A DNA stretch of 31,520 bases from JAUSPI01 sp964454305 (GTDB taxonomy: Bacteria > Desulfobacterota > Syntrophia > Syntrophales > JADFWA01), in assembly GCA_964454305.1 (NCBI GenBank), contig CAYVXX010000020.1, forward strand, positions 1-31,520, in the 5' to 3' direction. The first letter of the stretch is position 1; every line of letters begins with the position of its first letter. The position numbers and the translations under genes were made by a program. Below are positions 8,477-16,304 of this stretch, piece after piece. Below the pieces are notes generated by a model. The model did not search any database. It was not told where the DNA came from and saw nothing but the letters and a program-made list of their open reading frames with translations.

Positions 8477-8773
8477 TTGCAGGGGGTAAGCACGAACCAA
8501 TCTGAATTAATAGAGGCATTGTCAAAGAGAGAAAACCTGCGGGTGAAAGAAGTAGAAAGGATTGTGAACCTGATTTTTAATAGATTTACAGAAACACTTA
8601 AAAATGACGGTAGGATAGAGATAAGAGGATTTGTCAGCTTTATCATCAAAAATTATGGTTCTTATAACGGTCGTAACCCGAAAACTAGAGAAAGAATTAA
8701 GGTTGCAGCCAGGAAATTCCCTTTTTTAAAGGTTGGAAAAGACCTGAAAAATAGGGTGAATTCCATGAAATAA
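8477..8773 (+). CDS. HU/IHF-family DNA-binding protein
   Basis: A protein of about 93-98 residues with the full HU/IHF layout: N-terminal helices (SELIEALSKRENLRVKEVE, then IVNLIFNRFTETL), the GRIEIRGFVSFIIKNY strand region, the arm with NPKTRERIKV (equivalent to the RNPxTG arm), and a C-terminal KFPFLKVGKDLKNRV helix. Such proteins bend DNA and assist recombination and transcription. The start is a problem: the family normally begins close to SELIEAL, and AGGGGG at 8481-8486 is well spaced for a start at 8492, but that codon is ACG. The only conventional in-frame start is TTG at 8477, which lacks a good ribosome site. The gene lies only 40 bp inside the island end, so it may be the island's own architectural protein, possibly with a damaged start. 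Confidence 0.75.
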   Translation: MQGVSTNQSELIEALSKRENLRVKEVERIVNLIFNRFTETLKNDGRIEIRGFVSFIIKNYGSYNGRNPKTRERIKVAARKFPFLKVGKDLKNRVNSMK

Positions 8774-8816
8774 TAAATTTTACTCTTTTTCTTTTTAAAA
8801 ACAAAATTAATAGGGA

Positions 8817-8839
8817 AACATCCACCTTTGCTGGATGTT
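8817..8839 (+). terminator. Small hairpin 3' of the HU-family gene
   Basis: AACATCCA (8817-8824) pairs with TGGATGTT (8832-8839) over a 7-base loop, 43 bp past the HU-family stop. The following TCTTCTCT is only partly T-rich. Confidence 0.4.
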
Positions 8840-8996
8840 CTTCTCTGGAAATTAAATCTCAGAAAACATTATAGGTATCGCCAACATAACTTTTTTTAAA
8901 CCTGCTCCTTGTCTACTGCATACATAGTAGGGATGTTGTTGTCACCCAACTTCTCAATCAAACCCGAAATCCTCAGTTTTATGGCTTAACGTCTCT

Positions 8997-9431
8997 TTAT
9001 AAAATTTCCCCGAGGATCTCAGCGGAATCGGCAACAAACTTAGGGCATATCTTTCTTGTAAGATTATGTTTTTTAACATACTCGGACCCTTTAGCTGTGC
9101 TGATATCGCAATTTAGCAGCTCTTTGCAGTTCAGAAATTTATTGCGTTCTTTGAATTTTTCAGCAAACTTCCGTACAAGTTCTGTTGTTTTTTGTTTTGC
9201 CTTTTCATCAGAAGCCGATGTCCTGCCATATTTTAATCCAATTACCATGAACGCCCCTGTAACTGTACCACAGGTGAAAGCCATTCGTCCCATACCGCCG
9301 CTAAAACTATCGGCTATTTTCAAGGCTGTATTTTTGTCAAGATTTAGTTCTTCGCTAAAAGATGAAAAAATCGCCTGGGAACAGGAAAATCCTTCTTTAA
9401 ATAGTGTAACCGCCATTTCTGAATTATTCAT
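8997..9431 (-). CDS. C_GCAxxG_C_C family (redox-type cysteine) protein
   Basis: A 144-residue small protein of the C_GCAxxG_C_C family. It has the early FKEGFSCSQAIFSSF segment, the central SGGMGRMAFTCGTVTGAFMVIGLKYG block, CKELLNCDIS, and a late ICPKFV, giving the four or five spaced cysteines that name the family. Members are frequent in anaerobes and are thought to bind metal or a redox cofactor; no reaction is firmly assigned. The start at 9431 is supported by AGAGAGGTGAAAAA before the ATG; 9449 is a longer alternative. It is the last gene of the minus-strand catabolic run, 61 bp behind the mutase catalytic subunit, so it is probably co-transcribed. Confidence 0.78.
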   Translation of the reverse strand: MNNSEMAVTLFKEGFSCSQAIFSSFSEELNLDKNTALKIADSFSGGMGRMAFTCGTVTGAFMVIGLKYGRTSASDEKAKQKTTELVRKFAEKFKERNKFLNCKELLNCDISTAKGSEYVKKHNLTRKICPKFVADSAEILGEIL

Positions 9432-9492
9432 TTTTTCACCTCTCTTCATTTTTCTATGTCTACCCTTTACTTTTGAATAATCAGCACACTAC

Positions 9493-10941
9493 CTATTGGT
9501 CTTGAGGATTTAAGGGGGCTCTCACTTCGCGAAGATCATCGATTATCATGAGGTATTCATCACGATTTTCAAGGGCTTTTCTCTCGGCTATTTTTTCCTT
9601 ATGATACTCTATTGTCTCACGCGGAAAGGGAAGATTCCCGGTTGTATGATAGCGAACAGCTCCGCTCGCATCACGAACTAACATTACTTTACCTAAATTA
9701 TGCTTGCTCACACTGTATGGATACTCGTAAACTCCCATTTTCAGAGCGTTAAACGCACCCACCAAAATGTCTCCGTCACCCAATTCCAGCATCTTATTGA
9801 GTATAGCCTCAGCCTCTATCTCAATCATTCTGGTTTCCTCTTCAACCTCCTTTGAATTTGGAAACTCTTGTCCCCTCAACATATTCATGACTTGACGGCA
9901 TACAATTATGCTTTCGGCATTCGCTTCTTTGCTTGGAACTCCAAAACCCTCTTCACCGGTTTTTACCATCATCTGTTCTGCCTTACCATACAATGCTGCG
10001 ATTGCCGTGATCAGAGCAATCATCCCGATGGAAGAGTGTTTGCAGGGCGGAAACGGTCCGTTCCATTGATGTAAATTCTGGCTTAAAGAAACGTCCCCAT
10101 AACCAAATTGATCAAGATATTTTCTTGTTATGCGGCGCTGGCTTCTAAGACCCGCGATATCCTGGACAAGATTGTGCATAGCCGCAAATCCAACACTGAC
10201 ATATTTAGCACCCTGAGAAGCAGAAACTAACGAATCAACTATTCCTGTCACAACAGCAAGCGAAGGGGTACTGATTGTCCCCGCTGCAGCCGTCGAAACA
10301 CTATCTAACGCAATCTTTACTCCACGTTCATAAAGCCAGCCCGCCAGACGTCCGATAAATTGAGCGGAAAGCACAGATTTCTCTACAGGCAGGTCATATT
10401 CCATGCAAAGCAGTTCAGAAAGCACACCACTGCACACCTCCGTAACCCCTCCTGCAATAACCATCGCGCACAAAAGCCTTGATCTCGGCGTCACACTCCG
10501 TGTTACGATAGGCCGGTCAACGGCTTCGAAAAGCCTACGGCACCCGCTGACCCCATGCGCCACGGCAGGAAATCCATTGAGTAACGAAAGTCCGGCCTTT
10601 AAGCTCTCATCCAAACCCTTCTCTGCTTTCTCAAACTGTTCGGTTCGAGTATAAGCATCAGGGTTAATGGGAAGGAGATCAGCTCCGGCTTCTTGCAATG
10701 CGAGCAGGGTAGCGATCATCTCATCGAGACCAGCCACCCCTGCCCTTGGATTTAACAATGTTTTTCCTTCATCCCTTGCCTTTGCCAACATTTCGGGCAC
10801 ATTCTTGCGTTTTGGTATAGAATGGTGGTAGTCGACTACTTCCTCCAAATCGATTTCCATACCTGTTTTATATTGAGAAAGCGTCTCTCGTAAGACCCCG
10901 GTAAATTTATCTTCCTCCCATTTATTTATGCTAAATTCCAT
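9493..10941 (-). CDS. glmE: Glutamate-mutase-type B12-dependent mutase, catalytic (epsilon) subunit with an altered substrate site
   Basis: A 482-residue homologue of GlmE/MutE, the TIM-barrel subunit that with the B12-binding subunit shifts a carbon group between adjacent carbons (glutamate to 3-methylaspartate in Clostridium). The alignment, made from memory of the C. cochlearium enzyme, is gap-poor. Kept are PRAGVA (R66), DAYTR (R99, known R100), TRS (R148, known R149), FHQW-like LHQWNG, MVKT (K327, known K326), E331 (known E330) and PSKEANA. Changed are the known E171, which holds the substrate amino group, to C170; Y177 to E176; Y181 to M180; W167 to V166; and H150 to S149. The arginines that hold two carboxylates and the adenosyl-site residues therefore remain, but the amino pocket is gone, so the true substrate is probably not glutamate. 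The start at 10941 matches family N-termini; a TTG at 10980 is possible. It is co-directional with glmS and glmL. Confidence 0.88.
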   Translation of the reverse strand: MEFSINKWEEDKFTGVLRETLSQYKTGMEIDLEEVVDYHHSIPKRKNVPEMLAKARDEGKTLLNPRAGVAGLDEMIATLLALQEAGADLLPINPDAYTRTEQFEKAEKGLDESLKAGLSLLNGFPAVAHGVSGCRRLFEAVDRPIVTRSVTPRSRLLCAMVIAGGVTEVCSGVLSELLCMEYDLPVEKSVLSAQFIGRLAGWLYERGVKIALDSVSTAAAGTISTPSLAVVTGIVDSLVSASQGAKYVSVGFAAMHNLVQDIAGLRSQRRITRKYLDQFGYGDVSLSQNLHQWNGPFPPCKHSSIGMIALITAIAALYGKAEQMMVKTGEEGFGVPSKEANAESIIVCRQVMNMLRGQEFPNSKEVEEETRMIEIEAEAILNKMLELGDGDILVGAFNALKMGVYEYPYSVSKHNLGKVMLVRDASGAVRYHTTGNLPFPRETIEYHKEKIAERKALENRDEYLMIIDDLREVRAPLNPQDQ

Positions 10942-11006
10942 CTCCACATCCCTTTCACGCTCTATACTAAGAACTCTCAAAAAGTTCCCCTCAACTTCCT
11001 GAGGAC

Positions 11007-11429
11007 TTAATCACTAACTACTTCTAAATCTTTCTTAAGGTCATTAACAATATCTTGAGGTTTTACGGATGTAGGGTAAACGCGGTTAAAACCCATATTT
11101 TTAAACACATCCTCAATTTCCGACCAATCGCGACATTGTTGAGAAATTACAAGGTTACCTCCAATGTACATTAAGATATTCTCAAGGCCTGCCTCTTGGC
11201 ATTTCTCACGCATTCCTTCAGCGTCAATCCCTGCATGTCCGTTAGAAGATGAAACGAGTATCGCATCGGCATCGGTCTCTTGGGCAGCTCGAATGAAATC
11301 CTCCTGGAAAAGTCGGGCACCGATATAAATTACATCAAATCCCGCATTCGTCAAAACAGCTTCCAATACTCGTAAACCCAAATTATGAATGTCTAGCAAA
11401 ATTCCCGTTATGAGCTTCTTTTTTCCCAT
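11007..11429 (-). CDS. glmS: B12-binding (sigma) subunit of the glutamate-mutase-type enzyme
   Basis: A 140-residue cobalamin-binding Rossmann-like domain, about the size of stand-alone GlmS/MutS (not glucosamine synthase). The base-off/His-on motif DxHxxG is present as DIHNLG (residues 13-18), followed by LVSSSNGHAG (the SxL region) and YIGGN (GG motif). The C-terminal KPQDIVNDLKKDL matches family ends. It carries adenosylcobalamin and docks on the barrel subunit encoded 65 bp downstream; neither subunit is active alone in known systems. GAGGGGGTTGT before the ATG is a good ribosome site. The cofactor-binding residues are intact, in contrast to the altered substrate site of its partner. Confidence 0.93.
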   Translation of the reverse strand: MGKKKLITGILLDIHNLGLRVLEAVLTNAGFDVIYIGARLFQEDFIRAAQETDADAILVSSSNGHAGIDAEGMREKCQEAGLENILMYIGGNLVISQQCRDWSEIEDVFKNMGFNRVYPTSVKPQDIVNDLKKDLEVVSD

Positions 11430-11527
11430 ACAACCCCCTCATCATGGATAGGATATAATTTCTATTTACCTTATCAGAAACAGATTTCTTCTGTACACCC
11501 CTCTCCTGTCATAGTGATAATCAGATC

Positions 11528-12925
11528 TTAGAGATTTCGCTCTATTATATACCGTTTGGCAATTTTAAGAGACTGATCGGGGAAAAACTCCGACAAAAGA
11601 CCGACTGTAAATAATATATACCTTCTATCAAGGTATAATTTCGGTGCCTTAGGCTTCAAACAGAACGGCTCTTGCGAATCATAAAGAACACCCTTTAAAA
11701 TCATATCTCCATAAGTACCAAATGCAAAAATTCCTCCTGTTCCAATTACCGTTTTTACCTCTGTTAGATCCTTCCCCACCTGAATATTAACTGGCCCGTC
11801 CGGAGTGTAAAGCATTTCTATAGTTCCTGCATGCCGTTCAGTTGCTATCTTAACAGCGGCAAGGGACATCCCTAAGTCAAACTTTGCCTCTAAACCATCT
11901 GCAGGAAGAGTATTGGTCATCTTCGTCGCACGCTCTAAATAAGATTTTAAATCGCTCGAGTGGTCTGGTGAAAGACCAGCCTTATCAAGTATTCCTTTTT
12001 CACCAACTCTATCAAGAATATTAAGAGAATTGTAACGAATACCCAAATCTCCCTCCACTGTCCGTTTTAAATAAGGTTCAGGGAGACCCTTAAAAACGCT
12101 ATTTCCTGTCGGATTGCCCTCTGCTACAGAATGTACATCTATCGTTGCCCCACCCACGTCGACAACAAGCAGTTCTCCCATTCCTTCTTCGTCTTCAGTA
12201 CCCTTAGCGAGCAATTCTGCGGCACTCAGTATCGCCATAGGAGTTGGCATAAGAATATTATCCACAAAAGAATGTGCCTTATCCAAACCTTTGGCTAAAA
12301 CAATCCTTCTCATAAAAATTTCTCTTATTGCTTTCCTTGCCGGCCCCACATTCAACTCGTTGAACTGCGGCATAACATTTTCAGTCACAATCACTTCTTT
12401 GTCTCTGTCACGAAGAATATCGGATGCCTGCTTCGCCGCCTTCTTGTTCCCGGCCAGAATTATCGGGCTTTTCAGAGGACTTTGACTGAGCTTTTCAGCA
12501 TTATGAATAAGGATAGCTTTATTTCCCCCGTCTGTTCCCCCGGCCAGAAGTATTATATCAGGATCGATATCGACGATCTCTTCTAACTCCTGATCATCCA
12601 GCCCGTACGAAAAAACATCAACCACCCTGGCCCCGGCTCCCAAGGCAGCCCTGTTTGCCGCCTCAGATGTCAGTTCTTTTACAAAACCGACAGCCACCAT
12701 TCTCAATCCACCTGCTGCACTGCTACACGCCAACTTGCGATTAAACTTGATCTTTCCGGTTAGCCGGTACAATTCTTTCAGGGCTTTATCGAGTCCTATC
12801 ATAATGTTATCTTCAACGGTTGTACCAGCCTGAGAAGTCCCGATTACTTCTCCGTTATCAAGGTTAACGGCAACCACTTTTGTATAAGTGCTTCCAAAAT
12901 CAATCGTCAAAACACTATTTATCAT
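11528..12925 (-). CDS. glmL: GlmL/MutL-type reactivating ATPase of the B12 mutase
   Basis: A 465-residue protein of the glutamate mutase activator family, with an actin/Hsp70-like (ASKHA) nucleotide fold. Visible are TIDFGSTYTKVVAVNL (phosphate 1, residues 7-22), IILLAGGTDGG (about 134-144), ELLVVDVGGATIDVHSV (phosphate 2) and IGTGGIFAFG (adenosine region). Such proteins are thought to release damaged cobalamin from the mutase and let it re-form, using ATP. It is not the mismatch repair MutL, which is encoded elsewhere in this window. The order glmL-glmS-glmE in one direction is typical of glutamate mutase operons and supports the whole set acting as one enzyme system. It begins 78 bp after dctM. 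Confidence 0.92.
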   Translation of the reverse strand: MINSVLTIDFGSTYTKVVAVNLDNGEVIGTSQAGTTVEDNIMIGLDKALKELYRLTGKIKFNRKLACSSAAGGLRMVAVGFVKELTSEAANRAALGAGARVVDVFSYGLDDQELEEIVDIDPDIILLAGGTDGGNKAILIHNAEKLSQSPLKSPIILAGNKKAAKQASDILRDRDKEVIVTENVMPQFNELNVGPARKAIREIFMRRIVLAKGLDKAHSFVDNILMPTPMAILSAAELLAKGTEDEEGMGELLVVDVGGATIDVHSVAEGNPTGNSVFKGLPEPYLKRTVEGDLGIRYNSLNILDRVGEKGILDKAGLSPDHSSDLKSYLERATKMTNTLPADGLEAKFDLGMSLAAVKIATERHAGTIEMLYTPDGPVNIQVGKDLTEVKTVIGTGGIFAFGTYGDMILKGVLYDSQEPFCLKPKAPKLYLDRRYILFTVGLLSEFFPDQSLKIAKRYIIERNL

Positions 12926-13003
12926 AACTTATTAACCCTTTTACCCATTCATTGCTCTTACCCGAGCACAATTCAGAAAAGGTTCACCGTACTTTTACTA
13001 ATT

Positions 13004-14350
13004 TTAGCCTATCATCTTATTAGGTAGCCATAAGGCAAGTTCAGGAAATACGCATACCAATATAATTACAAGTAGATCTATAATCACGAAAGGCAATACT
13101 CCTTTTAAAACAGACATAAGAGGTACGTCCGGGGCTATTCCCTTGACGATATAAAGGTTTAGTCCCACAGGGGGAGTTACCAGACCTATCTCCATATTTA
13201 TCGTTGCAATTACAGCGAACCATACCGGGTCAAAGCCGAGAGTTTTTATCGTCGGGAGGAGCAGGGGAATAATCATCAATATAATCGCTGCCGGCGGGAT
13301 AAAAAAGCCGAACACGATAAGTAGAATATTTATAAGTATTATAATGGTCCACTTCTTTGTTGACAGGCCAAGGAACAAATCGGTGACGGCTTGCGTGACA
13401 TTGAGGTTTGTACAGACAAAGCTGAAAAGTATCGCTCCGGCCAGTATCAACAATATCATTGTGCTTTCGTTGAGTGCTTTGAGAAACATCCTTTGCAACT
13501 GCTCAAGTTTATAAACACGATATATAACTATGACAAAGGTAAACGACAGAAGTACACCAACAGCAGCAGCTTCACTGGGGGTAGCCCATCCGCCATAAAG
13601 GGTTCCCATAATTCCAATTATGATCAAAATGAAGGGGAGAACTTTTGGCAAATAGACCAGCTTTTCCCTCAGCGAGTATTCCTCCTTAACATGATCAACG
13701 GTTTTAGTATTTGAGTAGAAAGAAGGCTTATCTAATGGTCTGACCTTAGTACGGTAATAAAAGATCCCCCCTATCCATAAGCAGCTCACAAATACCATGA
13801 TAATTCCCGGGATGACTCCGGCAATAAAACATTTTCCTATGGATGTTTCAGTGGCGATACCGTATAGAATCATCGTGATGCTCGGCGGTATTAAGATACC
13901 AAAGGTACCGGCATGAGCAACTAACCCCGTCGCAAGACCCGGCGCATACCCTCTTCGCCTCATTTCAGGAATCCCAATCCCGCCTATTGCAGCCGCAGTG
14001 GCCGGACTCGAGCCGCATAAGGCAGCAAATATGCCACAGGCGATCATGGTAGTCATTCCCAATCCACCCGGTATCTTATACAGCCATCGGTGGATGGCCT
14101 CATAGAGATCTCTACTGGCTTGGGATTCAGAAATCGGCACACTGAGAAAAATAAAAAGCGGAAGAGCTAAAAGGGCAAAGTTATCAACACTTCCGTAAAG
14201 TGTATAGGGCATAGTTGTCAATACATCAGGGCAGAAAATGACAATGAAGAAAAGTGCCACACTGGTTAATCCGGCCCAGATCGGAATCCCTGACAATAAT
14301 ACGACCAAAACGGTAACTAAGATAAATATACTTAAGGTAAGCTCACCCAT
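13004..14350 (-). CDS. dctM: TRAP transporter large permease subunit, DctM type
   Basis: A 448-residue membrane protein with about 11-12 hydrophobic segments along its whole length. DctM-type marks are FALLALPLFIFLSVPISES, GSSPATAAAIGGIGIPEMRRRGY (the conserved cytoplasmic-loop/hairpin region), FGILIPPSITMILYGIATETSIG, and the repeat equivalent late in the protein, PPAAIILMIIPLLLP and EIGLVTPPVGLNLYIVKGI. It forms the Na+-driven translocation channel and works with DctQ and a periplasmic binding protein to import carboxylates. A ribosome site AGAGGG precedes the ATG. It lies 34 bp after dctQ and directly before the mutase genes, which ties the imported substrate to the mutase pathway. Confidence 0.95.
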   Translation of the reverse strand: MGELTLSIFILVTVLVVLLSGIPIWAGLTSVALFFIVIFCPDVLTTMPYTLYGSVDNFALLALPLFIFLSVPISESQASRDLYEAIHRWLYKIPGGLGMTTMIACGIFAALCGSSPATAAAIGGIGIPEMRRRGYAPGLATGLVAHAGTFGILIPPSITMILYGIATETSIGKCFIAGVIPGIIMVFVSCLWIGGIFYYRTKVRPLDKPSFYSNTKTVDHVKEEYSLREKLVYLPKVLPFILIIIGIMGTLYGGWATPSEAAAVGVLLSFTFVIVIYRVYKLEQLQRMFLKALNESTMILLILAGAILFSFVCTNLNVTQAVTDLFLGLSTKKWTIIILINILLIVFGFFIPPAAIILMIIPLLLPTIKTLGFDPVWFAVIATINMEIGLVTPPVGLNLYIVKGIAPDVPLMSVLKGVLPFVIIDLLVIILVCVFPELALWLPNKMIG

Positions 14351-14384
14351 TTAAAGCCCTCTGCAATTTCTTTTAATAATTTCA

Positions 14385-14981
14385 TTAAGGAACAACATCT
14401 TCTTTTCTACCGTTTACCGATTCATCAACGGGTGTTTCTATATCCTTCAATTCAATTCGGGAAATTTCAGTATCTATCTCTCCTCCCCTCAAAGCATTAA
14501 TCTTATTTGTAATATTAACAATATATTGGAAAAACATCAGGGTCATTCCGAGAGGAAGAAAAAGATACGGTATCCATAATGGTGCAGCCCAAATCGTTCC
14601 GGTGTTTTCATTCGTGACAAACGCCTCCCACCACATAGGCCATGCATAACAGGCTATAATCCCACAGGTTAGCAAGGTAACGATTGATACAAAAATAAGA
14701 AGGATTTCTCGTGCCCTGGGTGGAAGATAAATGATAGCAAGATCCACATTGAGATGACGTTCATGCTTCTGCGCATAAGGTGCCCCCATGAAACACACAA
14801 AGATAAGGAGGAAAGTGGATGCTTCGATCTGCCAGTACGTGGAAATTCCGAAAAGTTTCCTCATTACAACACCTTCTGTAACAATAATTGCGGCCGCAAA
14901 TATACAGATCGACCCGATAATTCCTGTAACAGAACTCATAGCGTTTATAATTTTGAAGACTATTTTCATCAGCTTAGCCAT
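14385..14981 (-). CDS. dctQ: TRAP transporter small permease subunit, DctQ type
   Basis: A 198-residue protein with four predicted membrane helices (about residues 13-35, 50-65, 90-115 and 135-155) and a charged C-terminal tail. WQIEASTFLLIFVCFMGAPYAQKHERHLNVDLA contains the typical DctQ loop with an acidic/basic HLxVD-like motif. It binds the large subunit and helps the substrate-loaded binding protein dock. AGAAGGAGACTT before the ATG is a clear ribosome site. A strong hairpin separates it from dctP upstream, so it is probably expressed at a lower level than the binding protein. Confidence 0.9.
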   Translation of the reverse strand: MAKLMKIVFKIINAMSSVTGIIGSICIFAAAIIVTEGVVMRKLFGISTYWQIEASTFLLIFVCFMGAPYAQKHERHLNVDLAIIYLPPRAREILLIFVSIVTLLTCGIIACYAWPMWWEAFVTNENTGTIWAAPLWIPYLFLPLGMTLMFFQYIVNITNKINALRGGEIDTEISRIELKDIETPVDESVNGRKEDVVP

Positions 14982-15043
14982 AAGTCTCCTTCTTAAATGC
15001 TCATGGACTACTTTAAGTATTTAATAAATAAGACCGTTCCCAA

Positions 15044-15090
15044 GGTTACAAGTTCTGACACCATAATTCAAAGGTGTCAGAACTTGAACC
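15044..15090 (-). terminator. Strong hairpin (attenuator) between dctP and dctQ
   Basis: CAAGTTCTGACACC (15049-15062) pairs perfectly with GGTGTCAGAACTTG (15073-15086), extended by GGTT/AACC past a bulged A, giving an 18-bp stem. It lacks a long T tail. Placed between binding-protein and permease genes it likely protects or favours the dctP message over the membrane subunits. Confidence 0.65.
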
Positions 15091-15105
15091 GTTCCCATTT
15101 AAACT

Positions 15106-16143
15106 CTATTTGACGGATGTTGCCATATCGACTAATTCCTTGCCTCCCTTAACTTCCTTGATAAATTTTTCCCATGCAGTTTTCTCGGAAAAATCACGCC
15201 ATTTATTAAAATCATTCACTGTCATATCGTAAACATTAACACCTTTCTGCTCCATGGTTTTAATTGACAATTCATCTTCCTTATCACCTTCATCCATAGC
15301 CCACTTTTGCATTTCTCTTCCTACTTCCATTACAATCTTCTGCTGTTTTGGGGACAAATTTTTAAAGGTAGTATTCGATATTAACAATGGTACAAACATA
15401 TGGAAAATTGAACGCTCCCGCGTTGAATTGTAATATTTGATTTGCTCGTATAGGTGGTATGATAAAAAAGACGAATTTGAAGTCATCATAGCGTCCAAAA
15501 CCCCTGTTTGAAGCGCAAAATAAGCTTCAGACGAAGGCATGCTGACAATTGAGGCCCCTGCCGTAAGCAACATCGAGTTGAACATCTTGTCAGCTGCTCT
15601 GATCTTCACGCCCTTTAGATCGTCGGGCAGTTTTATCAGCTTCGACTTGCTACCGATTCCTCCTCTGGCATACGTCCACGAGATAATCGTCACACCGTTT
15701 TCTTTACATAGTCGAGCAATCTCCTCTCCAATAGGTGCATCTCTCCAGCGCAAACCTTGTTCATAATTTTTAACAATACATGGCATATGGGTTATTGAAA
15801 GCTCCGGAATCTTTCCCGCTTTATATGCCAACGGATAGAGAGTTATATCCAGTCCTCCCTTTACCAATGCATCGTACTGTTCTTTAGCTTTATAGAGCGT
15901 GGCAGAGGGATAAACCCTAAATTTCAATTCACCGTTAGTTCTATCTTCAACTTTTTTAGCGAACACTCGACAAAATCGATCACGGTAATCTCCCTTGTCA
16001 ATCGTTCCACCCGCCCATTGATGTGATATCTTAAGCACTTTCGCAGCGTACGCAGACTTAGAACCCAGCTGACTTACACTCACGGCCATGGCGAAAGATA
16101 AAACAAACACAACTCCTAATTTAATTTTTGATACTTTTCCCAT
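15106..16143 (-). CDS. dctP: TRAP transporter substrate-binding protein, DctP type
   Basis: A 345-residue periplasmic binding protein. Residues 1-33 form a Sec signal peptide ending AYA before AKVLKISHQ. The DctP fold is shown by LKFRVYPSATLYKAKEQYDALVKGGLDI, the KLPDDLKGVKIRAADKM segment with the conserved Arg (R182) that forms a salt bridge to the ligand carboxylate, and PSSEAYFALQTGVLDAMMTS. The ligand is therefore an organic acid. It is encoded between the lyase gene and the permease genes, so the imported acid is probably the pathway substrate. A leader of 161 bp before it contains an imperfect GGTTCAT/ATGAACC pair and a good AAGGAGATTAACC ribosome site. Confidence 0.93.
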   Translation of the reverse strand: MGKVSKIKLGVVFVLSFAMAVSVSQLGSKSAYAAKVLKISHQWAGGTIDKGDYRDRFCRVFAKKVEDRTNGELKFRVYPSATLYKAKEQYDALVKGGLDITLYPLAYKAGKIPELSITHMPCIVKNYEQGLRWRDAPIGEEIARLCKENGVTIISWTYARGGIGSKSKLIKLPDDLKGVKIRAADKMFNSMLLTAGASIVSMPSSEAYFALQTGVLDAMMTSNSSFLSYHLYEQIKYYNSTRERSIFHMFVPLLISNTTFKNLSPKQQKIVMEVGREMQKWAMDEGDKEDELSIKTMEQKGVNVYDMTVNDFNKWRDFSEKTAWEKFIKEVKGGKELVDMATSVK

Positions 16144-16304
16144 GGTTAATCTCCTTTTATATTTTACTTAATAACACTCTCATTACTCTCTTTAAACAAC
16201 ATATCAGCCAACCTATCACCTCCTTTTCTGATAAAGGCTAAATATTCTAAGGTTCATATTGTGGGTTATCTCTAATGATCATGAACCGTTTTATCCTTTG
16301 GTCT

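Noticed and set aside
9493..12925. A standard glutamate fermentation (methylaspartate) operon
   Set aside because: The three mutase parts fit, but methylaspartate ammonia-lyase is absent in the window and the amino-binding residues of the catalytic subunit are replaced, so naming it glutamate mutase outright would be misleading.
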